The notes below the pieces were generated by a model. That model did no database searches. It saw nothing but the letters and a program-made list of their open reading frames with translations, and had not been told where the DNA came from. The position numbers and the translations under genes were made by a program. Below are positions 33,902-43,644 of a stretch of DNA of 64,000 nt, piece by piece. Within the stretch, counting starts at the first letter, position 1, and each line of letters starts with the position of its first letter. Where the stretch lies: positions 62,001 through 126,000 of the forward strand of contig CAVUKI010000010.1 of assembly GCA_963741995.1 (NCBI GenBank), given 5' to 3'. Source of the DNA: Bog-473 sp963741995. Its GTDB lineage: Bacteria; Actinomycetota; Acidimicrobiia; Acidimicrobiales; RAAP-2.

Positions 33902-35863
33902 TCAGGAGGACCCCGCTGAGGTCCACCGGTCGAGCCACGCTTGAAGCATGAGGACGTCCCAGAGCTCGTAGCCGAGGTCGCGCTTGCTTTGCTTGTGCAG
34001 CTGCCACGCTCGCCGAACGGGAGCAGGCTCGAGCACGCCGTGGCGGGTGAGCGCATCCGGGGAAAGAAGGTCCTCGGCCCAGGGTCGGAGCGGGCCACGC
34101 AGCCAGTCCGCCAGGGGCACCCCGAAACCCATTTTCGGACGGTCGACCAGCGCACGGGGGACGTGGCGGTCCAGGATCCTTCGCAGCACCCACTTGGAAG
34201 TCCCGTCTCGCACCTTCGAGGACGTGGGAAGGCGCCACGCTGCCTCGAGCACGCCACGGTCGAGAAACGGCGCCCGCGTCTCGAGGGAGACAGCCATGGA
34301 CGCGCGGTCCACCTTGGTCAGTACGTCGTCGGGCAGGTATGTCGTGAGGTCCGCCTTCAGCAACTCTGCGGTGACATCACTCTCGCCATCCCAGGCGGGG
34401 AGCCGGGACCGAAGGGAGCCGACGCCGGGCGGGGGTCCGAGGCCCACGACCAACTGCTCAGGATGTTCCCAGTGCGCGGCCAGGGACTCGTACGCTTCCT
34501 GCACTGTCGAAGCCTGGAGGACTCGACCGAGCTTGGACACCTTGGTCGAGGGGAGGCGCACCTGGCTGCGCTCGGGCAGCAGCGTGACCGCTCTCTCGAT
34601 CGCTCCGGGAGGGACGAGGCGCACGGCGCCGCCGATTCGACGGCGCACCCCATGGGGTACCGGCGTCGCCCACCGCCAGACCCGGTCGAGCCAGGCGTGG
34701 CGGTTGTACCCGGCGAAGAGTTCGTCACCGCCGTCGCCGGAGAGCGCGACCGTCACGGCGCGCCGGGCCACCGCAGCGACGAGATGGGTTGGCAGCTGGG
34801 AGCTGTCGGAGAACGGCTCGTCCCAGATCTCAGGCAGTCGGGGCACGACGTCCAAGACCGCCCGCGAGGACATTTCAACGGTCGTGTGCTCAGTACCGAG
34901 GTGGGCCGCCACCACCGCGGCCGAAGCCGATTCGTCGAACGACTGCTCGGCGAAGGCAACGGTGAAGGTGCGCACCGGGCGGGCCGAGTGTCGCTGCATG
35001 AGCGCGACGACCAGGCTCGAATCGATGCCGCCCGAGAGCAAGGCCCCCACGGGCACCTCGGCAACCATGCGGGCCGACACCGCTCGAGAGAGCACGGCTT
35101 CGACGGTCTCGATGGCCTCGCGATCGTCTGACAAGGGTGACAAGCGCTGCGAGCCGGCGATGGCCTCCGTCGCCGACCAGTAGCTGCGCTGTTGGGGCAG
35201 CGCACCGGGGCGGCTGGCGCCGGAGAGGGTGACCAGCGACCCCGGCTGCAGCTTGGCGAGCCCTTCGTAGATGCACGACGGCGCCGGGACGCAGCTGAGT
35301 TGGAGGAAGGCGCTCACGGCGGCGCGGTCGATGCGGGGCTGAAAGCCCGGAAGCCGGTGAAACGACTTGAGCTCCGAGGCGAAGGCGAATCGGGTCCCGA
35401 CCCAGCCGTAGAACAACGGCTTCTCGCCGAAGCGGTCACGGACCAGATGGAGCTCGCGGGAGCGAGCATCCCATGCCGCCAAGGCGAACATGCCCTCTGC
35501 CCGTCCCAGCGTCTCCACCAGCCCCCAGGTATCGAGTGCCGCCACCAGCGCCTCGGTGTCGGAGGAGCCGCGCACGTGCACACCGGCGGCTGCGAGATCC
35601 GCCCGGAGCTCGGCCGTGTTGTAGAGCTCGCCGTTGTAGTTCAGGACCCAGTCACCGGCCCGCATGGGCTGGCGACCCTGGGCCCCCTTGCCCACCACTT
35701 CGAGGCGACGATGGGCCAGCGCGACGCCGGCGGACGCGTCTTCCCAGAGGCCGAAGTCGTCGGGTCCCCGGTGAACGAGCGCGGAGGCCATGGCAGATGC
35801 CAGATGACCGAGCTCGCCATCTCGCGCTCCCGTGGTGTCGAGCAAGCCGGCGATGCCGCACAT
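33902..35863 (-). CDS. asnB: asparagine synthase-like glutamine amidotransferase
   Basis: 653 aa from the ATG at 35863, giving the mature N-terminal Cys in MCGIAGLLD, needed as the glutaminase nucleophile. The Ntn domain shows RGPDDFG and LNYNGELYN. The synthetase domain has the pyrophosphatase loop GALLSGGIDSSLVVA. A longer frame to 36154 adds an improbable Arg-rich leader. The gene is in a glycan locus, where AsnB homologues amidate uronic acids or other carboxylated sugars; ordinary asparagine synthesis is equally possible. It is joined to the upstream GT4 frame with a one-base overlap. Confidence 0.85.
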   Translation of the reverse strand: MCGIAGLLDTTGARDGELGHLASAMASALVHRGPDDFGLWEDASAGVALAHRRLEVVGKGAQGRQPMRAGDWVLNYNGELYNTAELRADLAAAGVHVRGSSDTEALVAALDTWGLVETLGRAEGMFALAAWDARSRELHLVRDRFGEKPLFYGWVGTRFAFASELKSFHRLPGFQPRIDRAAVSAFLQLSCVPAPSCIYEGLAKLQPGSLVTLSGASRPGALPQQRSYWSATEAIAGSQRLSPLSDDREAIETVEAVLSRAVSARMVAEVPVGALLSGGIDSSLVVALMQRHSARPVRTFTVAFAEQSFDESASAAVVAAHLGTEHTTVEMSSRAVLDVVPRLPEIWDEPFSDSSQLPTHLVAAVARRAVTVALSGDGGDELFAGYNRHAWLDRVWRWATPVPHGVRRRIGGAVRLVPPGAIERAVTLLPERSQVRLPSTKVSKLGRVLQASTVQEAYESLAAHWEHPEQLVVGLGPPPGVGSLRSRLPAWDGESDVTAELLKADLTTYLPDDVLTKVDRASMAVSLETRAPFLDRGVLEAAWRLPTSSKVRDGTSKWVLRRILDRHVPRALVDRPKMGFGVPLADWLRGPLRPWAEDLLSPDALTRHGVLEPAPVRRAWQLHKQSKRDLGYELWDVLMLQAWLDRWTSAGSS

Positions 35864-37015
35864 CAGCGTGGTGGGCGCCCCGCGGGGTCCGCCGCGGCGC
35901 GACGTCGGCGCAGGGGGGTGGTCCGTAGCAGCTGGTCCCAACGTGCCGCCACCACCTCGAGAGAGAATCGCTGCTCGCAGCGCCGCCGTGCCGCCACGCC
36001 CATGGCCAACCGGCGATCCGGCTGTTCGACGAGCTCCGCGGTGGCGTGCGCCAGGCCGTCGAGGTCGTCCACGTCGACGAGTATTCCGGTCTGCCGGTCC
36101 TCGATCACTGTCGATGCGCCCGCCACTCGCGTCGCGACAGCAGGAATACCGCACAGTCCTGCCTCAATGAGGACGCCGGGCATTCCCTCACCGTCCGGCG
36201 CGCTGGGAAAGACAAAGATGTCCGCGCTCTGCAGGTGCGGCACGACATCGCGCGACCATCCGAGCATCTCCACACCCGCCTTGGCGGCGCCGTCTCGGAG
36301 CCCGGCGTCCATCGGCCCGGTGCCCACCATCCGTCCGGACACCGGGTACCCGTCCGCCCGGAGTCGCTCGAGGAGCCTTACGAAAAGTTGGGGTCGTTTC
36401 TCCGAAATGAGACGGCCGACGAAGAGCAGGGTGACTGGTCCACCGGCAGGACGCGGTGTGGGCACGAAGCGGGTGTCGTCGCGACCGTTGGGGATCATGG
36501 TGACCCGGTTCGGCCGAAGCGAGAGCACCTCCAGACAATCGCGCGCGACATCGTCGGAGACGGCCGCCGCCATCGAGGCACCGGCGCGCCAGCGCGGTCC
36601 ACGCCAGCCGTCGAGCGCGACGGCGCGCGCCCGAGGGCCACGTCCCTATGACGCAGTACACGAGAGGACACCGACTGGACAGGGCGAGGTACTTGAAGGC
36701 GTCGCCCCCGTGGGCCACGACCACGTCCAGCTCAACGCGACGCAGTCGACTGGCCAGAGTCGCGACGGCGGCGAAATGCAGTCCCACCGCGGCACTGGGG
36801 CCGCCAGGCAATCCGAACGTGTCATCGACTTCGACGCCGTTCTCCCCGTCGAAGAGGCTCACCAGCCGATGCCCGCTCTCGAGGCCGCCCAACTCGTCCA
36901 CCAGGGCGCGCGCGAAGACTTGGGCTCCGCGTCCGAGTCCCGTCGGGATGACGTGCAGGACCTGGGGCCGGGCCGCCCGGGTGGGGATGCAGGGCACACC
37001 GTGGTCGGACCCCAT
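35863..37015 (-). pseudogene. GT4 glycosyltransferase split by a frameshift
   Basis: Two frames together make one GT4 protein. The first (from ATG at 37015) runs RPQVLHVIPTGLGRGAQVFA, VVVAHGGDAFKYLAL and CVIGTWPSGARRR, then decays after WTALARR. The second resumes in another frame with ASMAAAVSDDVARDC, VTMIPNGRDDTRF and LLFVGRLISEKRPQLFVRL through EAGLCGIPAVATRVAG. The crossing point is near 36575-36600, and one extra base there would explain it. No start or ribosome site precedes the second part, so it is unlikely to be an independent gene. It is either a recent pseudogene or a sequencing error; downstream asnB and the rest look intact. Confidence 0.7.
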
Positions 37016-37171
37016 GACGCTCGGCATTCTGCTCTTCGTGCTGCACCGCGGCCAAGTCGGAAGCGAATTCATCTATGTTTCATCAGAATGTCGCCATTAT
37101 GTTGCATGGAGTTCACCCATGCCCGGGGAGGCTGGCGGGATGTCGGTTTGGGTTGAAGAGACCACCCTAGG

Positions 37172-38050
37172 ATGGCGGCGGAAAACATGCGCACGACCCT
37201 GACGGATCTCGCCCGCGCAACGTTCCTGAAGCTCCCCGAGCCGATGCGGCGAGCGGTCCTGCACGCCAGTGGACGGTACGCGCCGTGGGAAGACGGCTTC
37301 GACTTCTCGCCGCCTCGGCCTGCTCCGGGCGAGATCTCGGGCCCTCCCGAGTTCGTGGGCATCGGCGCCCAGAAGGCGGGGACCACCTGGTGGTTCGGCC
37401 TGGTCGCGTCGCACCCCGGCGTGGCCCACCGCGACGACATCCACAAGGAGCGACACTTCTTCAACCCCTTCGCGGCGTGCTCGTTCGGATCCGAAGAGTG
37501 CGCGCGGTACCACGCGTGGTTCCCGCGCCCGGTGGGAATGGTGACCGGGGAGTGGACGCCGGATTACCTCCACCTGGGCTGGGTTCCCCCACTCCTGGCT
37601 GCGGCAGCCCCCCGGGCCCGCCTGCTGGTCCTCCTGCGCGATCCCGTCGAGCGCTTTCGGTCCGGGCTCGCGCACCACCGCGGTCATCGGGGCGCGCTGA
37701 CCGCCGAGGCGTATACCGACGCACTCGCGCGGGGGTTCTACGCGCAGGCGTTGGAGGAATGGACACGTCACTTCCCTCGGGAGCAGATCTTGATTCTGCA
37801 GTACGAGCGTTGCGTGCGGGATCCTCTGGGCGAGCTCCAGAGGACGTACAATTTCTTGGGCCTGCCGCCGTTCATACCCGACGGGGTCGCGGAGCGCGTG
37901 AACGAGAGCAGGGCGCAGCTCACCCTCCCCGACGACGCGCGCCGGCGCCTGTGCGAGCTGTACGCACCGGACGTGCAGGCTCTGACTGCGAGCACGTCGG
38001 AGATCGATACCCGGTTATGGCCGAACTTCTCCAGCCTGATTCGAGCATGA
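37172..38050 (+). CDS. sulfotransferase domain protein
   Basis: 292 aa. PAPS motifs are clear: FVGIGAQKAGTTWWFG for the 5'-phosphosulfate loop and LLVLLRDPVERFRSGLAHHR for the 3'-phosphate site, as in heparan- and carbohydrate-type sulfotransferases. It differs from the HRSGTS-type enzymes in the first operon. A TAGGAT -10-like box overlaps the first ATG (37172), so the true start may be the ATG at 37187. It probably forms a two-gene unit with the membrane protein that starts one base after its stop. It is the second locus in the window for glycan sulfation. Confidence 0.85.
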   Translation: MAAENMRTTLTDLARATFLKLPEPMRRAVLHASGRYAPWEDGFDFSPPRPAPGEISGPPEFVGIGAQKAGTTWWFGLVASHPGVAHRDDIHKERHFFNPFAACSFGSEECARYHAWFPRPVGMVTGEWTPDYLHLGWVPPLLAAAAPRARLLVLLRDPVERFRSGLAHHRGHRGALTAEAYTDALARGFYAQALEEWTRHFPREQILILQYERCVRDPLGELQRTYNFLGLPPFIPDGVAERVNESRAQLTLPDDARRRLCELYAPDVQALTASTSEIDTRLWPNFSSLIRA

Positions 38051-38051
38051 C

Positions 38052-39518
38052 GTGCCGGACGTGAGCGGGGGTCTGCTGACAATCCCGGGGACGACCTTGC
38101 CGGTCGCTCTCGCGGTCGCCGCCCTTCTTGCCTGGCTCGGCGTGTTGATCGCGAAGAGGGTGTCACGCTCCGACCCGTACCGCGCGCTCGCCGGCGTGAT
38201 GGTGGCCAGCGTGCTCCTGCACCTCCTCTGCGCACCACTCCAGATCTTCGTCGTCGACCACTTCTACAACGGTGTGGCGGACTGGTTGCGCTACAACCAT
38301 CAGGGCGCGTTGCTGGCCGACATGTGGCGCAACGGTCACTTCGGCCTCGCCGGCAGCGGCGTCAACGGCATTCTCGGCAACGGCGCCGTGTCGATCGCGG
38401 GTGGCGTCGTCATGACGCTCGTCGGTCCCGATCAGCTCGCCGCCTTCTTCGTGTCCGCGTGGCTCGCCTATGTGGGCTCCGTGTTCTTCTACCTCGCGTT
38501 CAGGGTGACCTTCCCTCGCGCCGACCGGCGCTGGTACGCCCTCCTCATCTTCCTCTTTCCGTCCCTGCTCTTCTGGACAGCTGATGTGAGCAAGGAGGCC
38601 TTCATGCTGTTGGGCCTCGGGGTCACCGCGTATGGCATCGCGCTCGTGATGGTCGGCCAGCGCAGCGGCTACCTCTACCTGGTGGGAGGTGGAGCCCTCT
38701 CCTTGTTCATCCGGCCCAACGAGATCGTGATCCTGGCCGTCGGATTCGCGCTCGCCATGGTGTTGCGAGCCGTGGCGGTCAGAGCCACCGGCTCGCTACG
38801 GCGGCCGCGGAACGCGTTCACCATGGCCGGGGCGTTCGTGTTCGTCGCGGGCGCGGTTGTCATTACGACGTTCGTGGCCGCCCACTTCCTCCATGGGATC
38901 ACGAGCTCAGGCGTGGGGAATTCGCTCAACACACTCGCCGCGAACAACCGCGGCAACGGGGCCGGTTTCGGGAGCAGTACGGTGGCGTACTCTTCCAACC
39001 CTCTGTGGTATCCGCGTGACGTCTACACGGTCCTGTTCGACCCGCTGCCCTTCACGGCGCACAGCGTGACCCAGCTGTTCGCGGCAGTCGAGAACACGCT
39101 CATCCTGTTCGTGGTGCTGTGCGCTCTTCCCCGCCTGCGCCGCCTCCCACGCATCTGCCTGAACACCCCGTACGTGTTCAGTGCGCTCTTCTACAGCGGT
39201 GTCTTCGTGTTTGCCTTCGCTGCTCTCGGAAACCTCGGCCTCATTACGAGGGAGCGGACCCTACTCCTGCCCTTCCTCTTCGTCGTCCTCGCCTTCCCGA
39301 TGGCACGGTCCGGTGCAGATCCGTACCCGTGGCAGCGTCGCAGGACACGAGCACACGCTGGAGCGGTACCGCACGGAGCCGACCCGTCGGCTGACGGCCA
39401 TGAGCCCGTCGAGGCGACAGTTGTCGTTTCGTCGACAGTCGCTGAATGGGCAGCTGCGGAGCGGCCGAACGTTGACGAGTCGGGGTGGTCGGCGGCCGAG
39501 TGGCAGACCAGGCTTTGA
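38052..39518 (+). CDS. polytopic membrane protein, Wzy/EpsG-like
   Basis: 488 aa, GTG start. About nine to ten hydrophobic helices fill residues 10-410, followed by a hydrophilic tail of about 80 residues. Conserved-looking spots are FWTADVSKEAFMLLGLGV in a loop after helix 5 and LSLFIRPNEIVILAVG, features shared with polysaccharide polymerase and GT-C-like membrane proteins. It has no known catalytic signature I can confirm. Placed after a sulfotransferase and within glycosyltransferases, it is a candidate polymerase or ligase for the locus. Confidence 0.65.
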   Translation: MPDVSGGLLTIPGTTLPVALAVAALLAWLGVLIAKRVSRSDPYRALAGVMVASVLLHLLCAPLQIFVVDHFYNGVADWLRYNHQGALLADMWRNGHFGLAGSGVNGILGNGAVSIAGGVVMTLVGPDQLAAFFVSAWLAYVGSVFFYLAFRVTFPRADRRWYALLIFLFPSLLFWTADVSKEAFMLLGLGVTAYGIALVMVGQRSGYLYLVGGGALSLFIRPNEIVILAVGFALAMVLRAVAVRATGSLRRPRNAFTMAGAFVFVAGAVVITTFVAAHFLHGITSSGVGNSLNTLAANNRGNGAGFGSSTVAYSSNPLWYPRDVYTVLFDPLPFTAHSVTQLFAAVENTLILFVVLCALPRLRRLPRICLNTPYVFSALFYSGVFVFAFAALGNLGLITRERTLLLPFLFVVLAFPMARSGADPYPWQRRRTRAHAGAVPHGADPSADGHEPVEATVVVSSTVAEWAAAERPNVDESGWSAAEWQTRL

Positions 39519-39738
39519 GCAGTCCCTGGCCGTGACCGCGTTCCGCGCCTGACGCCGCGGAACGCGTGTGCCCGAGGTGCGGAGTTTCACGCGAGCCGGT
39601 CTTGTGGACGCGTGTTCGAATTGTGCCCGTGTGGATGTGTTGCGCGTCAGTAGTTGTCTCTTTGGTCGTGTGTTGATGGACGCGGTCCCTCCGTCCCACC
39701 AAGGCTCAAGCAGGGATCGTGCGTGCCGATGAGGGGTC

Positions 39739-41322
39739 ATGCGGTGGATTTGCTGTGTGGTGCTTGCCTGCACGCTCGGATTGTTGGCAGTTCCCGTTGC
39801 AGAGGCGCAACAGATTGCAGGAGCACAACAAGTTGAGGTCTCCCCGCCGGCCACCATCCCCTCGGACTGCTCAGTGGACGTCTCGCACCCGATGGAGCAC
39901 TGGCTGCACTCGCTGCCATCGGGAGCGACGGTCGGTGTCGCGCCGAGCGCCTGTTACCTCGTGAACGAAGGTCTTACCCTCGACAACGCGCAGGACCTGA
40001 CCATCTCGGGCGGGACGTGGAAGGACGCCAGCAGCCCCGCGCCAGGCGCCAGCGCCAACCTCATGAGTGCCGTGTTCTGGCTGGTCGGGGGCACCGACGT
40101 GACGTTGCAGAATCTGACGGTCATTGGGGTGAACCCCGGGGGGTACGACCCTGCCGGTGCCTTTGCCGCCGGCATCAGGTCCGACGGGGTCATCGGGCTG
40201 ACGATCGCCGACGTCGCAGTCGACAGCGTCTACGGGGACGGGATCGAGCTCGCACCCCTCCGGGCCGCCGGGGACATCTCGAACGTCATCATCAACCCGT
40301 CCGAGAACGTGTCCATCACGGGCGTCTCCATCAACGGGGCCGGGAGGCAGGGCATCACGCTGGCCAGCGTCAACGGTGCCACCATCAGTTCGGTAAGCCT
40401 CAAGCACATCGGGATCAACGTCTTCGACGTCGAATCCGACCAGTGGGGCGAGGGTGCTCTCAACGTGACCATCAACGGATGCACCGACGGCGGTGGTAAC
40501 GGTGGGCTCTTCTTCGCGAACGCCGGACTGAGTGCCGGCTCGTACTACACGGGCAACATCACCGTCGAGAACTGCACCATGATGGCGCCGGATGCCGGCG
40601 ATGCCGTGCTGGTGCAGTCTCCGCAGCTGGAACCTCACCCCAGGGGGCTGATCAGCTTCGTCAATGACACGTTCCAATGCGGCTCGAGCGACTACGTCGC
40701 CTGCGTCATGGCCATCGACGCGCGGGTCGCAGTCGACGCTTCGAGGCTTGCCATACCGGCCGGCACCGTTCACGAACAGGTCTACCGCGCGAGCGAGGAG
40801 AGTGGGCTCACATTCGCCGGCGACAGTGTCAGCGGCTACGGAGCGCTGGGCTCGGCCGATGCCACGAGCTCCGTCAGCATTACCGGTGGCTCGTGGACGC
40901 CGTATGCCGTGGTGCGGCCCCCGACCTCGCCCGCTCCGGGTGCACCTCCGGCCGGCCACACGGTTACCCGCGCCCCGACTCCCGCGCCGACCCCGGCGTC
41001 AGCTCCGGCGTCGGCCCCCGCCCCGGCCTCGTCGATCGCGTCGACCGCGCCCCGGGATGTCCACGTGAACGCAGCGGGAGGATCGGTGGCAACCAATCCG
41101 TCAGTGCTCAAGAGCATCCCCGCCGCCGAGGTTGCCGTGCCCGCCTCCGAGGTCTCGGTCGGCGCTCCGAGCCTGCTCTGGCGCCCGATGCTCCTGGGCG
41201 TCAGTACGGTGGCTCTGGGACTCGCGCTCCTGGTGGCTCGGCGAAGGCGCTCGCCGGCCGCACGCGCGGGCGTCCGGGCACGTCCGTCGGTGGAGGACCT
41301 CCTCGGCATCGGCCGCGGCTGA
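39739..41322 (+). CDS. secreted beta-helix protein with C-terminal membrane anchor
   Basis: 527 aa. The signal peptide (LACTLGLLAVPVAEAQ) is followed by a beta-helix of about 330 residues (DLTISGGTW, GLTIADVAVDSVYGDG, NVSITGVSINGAGRQG, ALNVTINGC), a Pro/Ala-rich stalk (about 395-435) and a single helix (WRPMLLGVSTVALGLALLVA) with a basic tail. It is a paralogue of the lipoprotein at 10156, with the same DCSVDVS lead-in, but anchored by a helix instead of lipid. It may act on or bind the surface glycan made by this locus. The 220 bases upstream hold no recognisable gene. Confidence 0.75.
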   Translation: MRWICCVVLACTLGLLAVPVAEAQQIAGAQQVEVSPPATIPSDCSVDVSHPMEHWLHSLPSGATVGVAPSACYLVNEGLTLDNAQDLTISGGTWKDASSPAPGASANLMSAVFWLVGGTDVTLQNLTVIGVNPGGYDPAGAFAAGIRSDGVIGLTIADVAVDSVYGDGIELAPLRAAGDISNVIINPSENVSITGVSINGAGRQGITLASVNGATISSVSLKHIGINVFDVESDQWGEGALNVTINGCTDGGGNGGLFFANAGLSAGSYYTGNITVENCTMMAPDAGDAVLVQSPQLEPHPRGLISFVNDTFQCGSSDYVACVMAIDARVAVDASRLAIPAGTVHEQVYRASEESGLTFAGDSVSGYGALGSADATSSVSITGGSWTPYAVVRPPTSPAPGAPPAGHTVTRAPTPAPTPASAPASAPAPASSIASTAPRDVHVNAAGGSVATNPSVLKSIPAAEVAVPASEVSVGAPSLLWRPMLLGVSTVALGLALLVARRRRSPAARAGVRARPSVEDLLGIGRG

Positions 41323-42469
41323 GGAGCCGGCGGTAGGTGTCGAGCGTCCGGGTGATCACCCGGCGGTCGTCGAACTCCGATTCGGCGCGGACACGAGCGG
41401 CCCGTCCCATGGCCCGCCGTCGCGCCGGATCCGCGGCAAGTCTCCCGATGGCGCCCGCCAGCGCCACCGGGTCGCGCACGGGGACCAGCAGCCCGGTGCT
41501 TCCGTGGTCGACGACCTGTCGGCACCCGCGGATATCCGATGCGACGATCGGCAGGCCGCACGCGGCCGCCTCCATGGCCGAACGCGGGAACCCCTCTCGA
41601 TGTGACGCGAGGACGAAGAGATCGAAACCCGGGTACAGGGCTTCGACCTCGCGGTGCTCGCCGAGGAAGATGACGCCGGCCTCGGTTCGGGCCCGGTCGA
41701 GGTCGGCCTGGGTCAGGCTGGCACTCTTCGCAGGATCGGTCGGCCCGACGACGACCACGACGACCTCGGGCCGGGTGTGGCGCAGTCGCCGCGCCGCCTC
41801 GAAGAGCTCGGCGAACCCCTTCTCCCAAACCAGGCGACCGACCACGCCGGCGACCACCTTGTCGGCCCCCACGCCGAGGGACCGGCGTGCGTTCTCTGCC
41901 TCGTCCGGCCGAGGCCGGAAACGCACGAGATCGACGCCGTTGCCGAGCAGGTGCAGCTTCCGGGCGGGCACGTGCAGGCGCTCCAGGACGGCGATGTCCT
42001 CGACGTTCTGGACGAGTTCGGCCTGTGAGCAGACCGAGACGGCCCGCTCCACGCCGTAGACGACAGCCCGCCGCAGAAGTGGATCGTCCGCGCTCGCGTA
42101 CAGTCCATGCACGGTATTCACCACCACCGGCACGCCGGCGAGCCGGGCGGCCAGCCTCCCGTAGACGCCCGGCTTGGGGTTGTGGGTGTGCACGATGTCG
42201 GGACGGAGCCGCCGGAACAGGCGGACGAGCTCGCCGAGAGCCAGGACGTCGTCGGTGACCGAGACGGACCGAGTCGCATGCGTGACCGCTTCGTGATGGA
42301 TTCCCCAGGCCTTGAGGTCGTCGACCCACGGGCCGGTGGCCGATGCGGCGATGACGTCCATGCCTGCGTTCGCAAATGCACGGAGCTGCGGCCCGAGCAG
42401 GAGGGCCAGGCTCATGTCGGTCGTCGTGACATGGACCACGCGCCGCCCGGTGAGGACGTCGTCGGTCAC
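41201..42469 (-). CDS. GT4-family glycosyltransferase
   Basis: 422 aa, GTG start at 42469 that overlaps the upstream stop by 4 bases. GT-B features are VVHVTTTDMSLALLLGPQL, IVHTHNPKPGVYGRLAAR, GVVGRLVWEKGFAELFEA and EGFPRSAMEAAACGLPIVAS. Its last 40 residues overlap the convergent beta-helix gene by 122 bases on the opposite strand; the catalytic core ends well before this, so either the tail is real or a mutation has removed an earlier stop. Role: addition of one sugar to the lipid-linked glycan. Confidence 0.87.
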   Translation of the reverse strand: MTDDVLTGRRVVHVTTTDMSLALLLGPQLRAFANAGMDVIAASATGPWVDDLKAWGIHHEAVTHATRSVSVTDDVLALGELVRLFRRLRPDIVHTHNPKPGVYGRLAARLAGVPVVVNTVHGLYASADDPLLRRAVVYGVERAVSVCSQAELVQNVEDIAVLERLHVPARKLHLLGNGVDLVRFRPRPDEAENARRSLGVGADKVVAGVVGRLVWEKGFAELFEAARRLRHTRPEVVVVVVGPTDPAKSASLTQADLDRARTEAGVIFLGEHREVEALYPGFDLFVLASHREGFPRSAMEAAACGLPIVASDIRGCRQVVDHGSTGLLVPVRDPVALAGAIGRLAADPARRRAMGRAARVRAESEFDDRRVITRTLDTYRRLLSRGRCRGGPPPTDVPGRPRVRPASAFAEPPGARVPEPPY

Positions 42470-43644
42470 CGTGCCAGCGCAGTCGGCTGCGGCAGCAGCT
42501 CGTCGTAGACGGACTCCACCTCGCGTACGCACCGCCGGACGTCGAAACGCTCGGCCAACCCCAGCGCTGCTGTCGAGAGCCGCGTCCGCAGTTCGGGGTG
42601 CTGGACCAGCTCGACGATCGCCTCGGCGAGGAGCTCGGGCTGCTCGGCCGGCACGACACGGGCGTCCACCCCGTTCGTGAGGAGGTTGGGCAACTCGCCG
42701 ACCTCCGTGGCCACGACGGGGAGCCCGCTACAGACCGCCTCCATCAGGGCGAGCGGCAACCCCTCCTGGCGCGACGGGAGCACGAACACGTCGGCCCCGG
42801 CGAGCAATCGCGGCACGTCCTCCCGCTCGCCCAGGAAGACAAAGTGCTCTTCGAGCGAGAGCGCGGCGTGTTGGCGCTCGAGGTCGCGGCGGAGTGGTCC
42901 GTCGCCCACCGCGACGAAGCGCACGGTCACGCCGCGGTCCAGGGTCGCCCGGGCCGCCGGCAAGAGGACGTCGTATCCCTTGGGCCAGCGGAGCCCCGCC
43001 ACGGTCAGGACGAGGAGCTCGTCCTGACGCAGGCCCAGCTCTGCGCGCACGGCCTGGCGCAGCTCGCTTCGTCGCAGCCTGGCCTCGCGGATCGGCTCGA
43101 GTTCAATTCCGTGCTCCACCACCCGCGCTCTCCGTCGCAGAGTCCGCGGCAAGGACTGCCGACTGGCTTCGGACACCACGAGCAACCGGTCGTCGAGGCC
43201 GATGGTGACCCTGTTCATGGCCTTCATGACCAGCGCCATCTTGTCCCACATGCTGTGCTCGGTGTAGACGAGCGCGGGGTGGTGCGACGGGAGCGTCGAC
43301 GCGACCAGTCGGCCGAAGGTCGCCGCGTACGGCAGATGCGAGTGCACGATGTCGAAGTCGCCTTCGGCCAGCAGCGCACGGAGGAGTCGCGCCCATCGCA
43401 GGTCCTGATTCCCCCGAGCACCGAGCGCATGCACGGCGACACCGGTCTCTCTCAACTGGGGAACCAGCGTGTTGCGGTCCTCCAAGACGTAGGCGACCTC
43501 GTAGTCGAAACGGTCACGATCGCGGTGCCGCATCATCGACACGACGAGGCGCTCTGCTCCACCGTGTCCCATGCACTTGATGAGCACGAGGACCCTAGGC
43601 CTCCGAAGCGGCGTCGGCCTGCGATCAGTGTCAGCTCGGTCCAT
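42466..43644 (-). CDS. GT4-family glycosyltransferase
   Basis: 392 aa from the ATG at 43644; the frame is open to 43839 but the extra part is Arg/Pro-rich and lacks a start signal. It shows VLVLIKCMGHGGAERLVVSM, DIVHSHLPYAATFGR, LTVAGLRWPKGYDVLLPA and EGLPLALMEAVCSGLPVVATE. The GGAERL start is typical of GT4 enzymes for exopolysaccharide. An AGAGGG stretch precedes the ATG closely. It is co-transcribed with the next GT4 gene. Confidence 0.87.
   Translation of the reverse strand: MDRADTDRRPTPLRRPRVLVLIKCMGHGGAERLVVSMMRHRDRDRFDYEVAYVLEDRNTLVPQLRETGVAVHALGARGNQDLRWARLLRALLAEGDFDIVHSHLPYAATFGRLVASTLPSHHPALVYTEHSMWDKMALVMKAMNRVTIGLDDRLLVVSEASRQSLPRTLRRRARVVEHGIELEPIREARLRRSELRQAVRAELGLRQDELLVLTVAGLRWPKGYDVLLPAARATLDRGVTVRFVAVGDGPLRRDLERQHAALSLEEHFVFLGEREDVPRLLAGADVFVLPSRQEGLPLALMEAVCSGLPVVATEVGELPNLLTNGVDARVVPAEQPELLAEAIVELVQHPELRTRLSTAALGLAERFDVRRCVREVESVYDELLPQPTALAR

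Noticed and set aside
36188..36573. Two overlapping frames as two independent glycosyltransferase genes
   Set aside because: Each encodes only half of one GT-B fold and the second has no start signal, so a single frameshifted gene is simpler.
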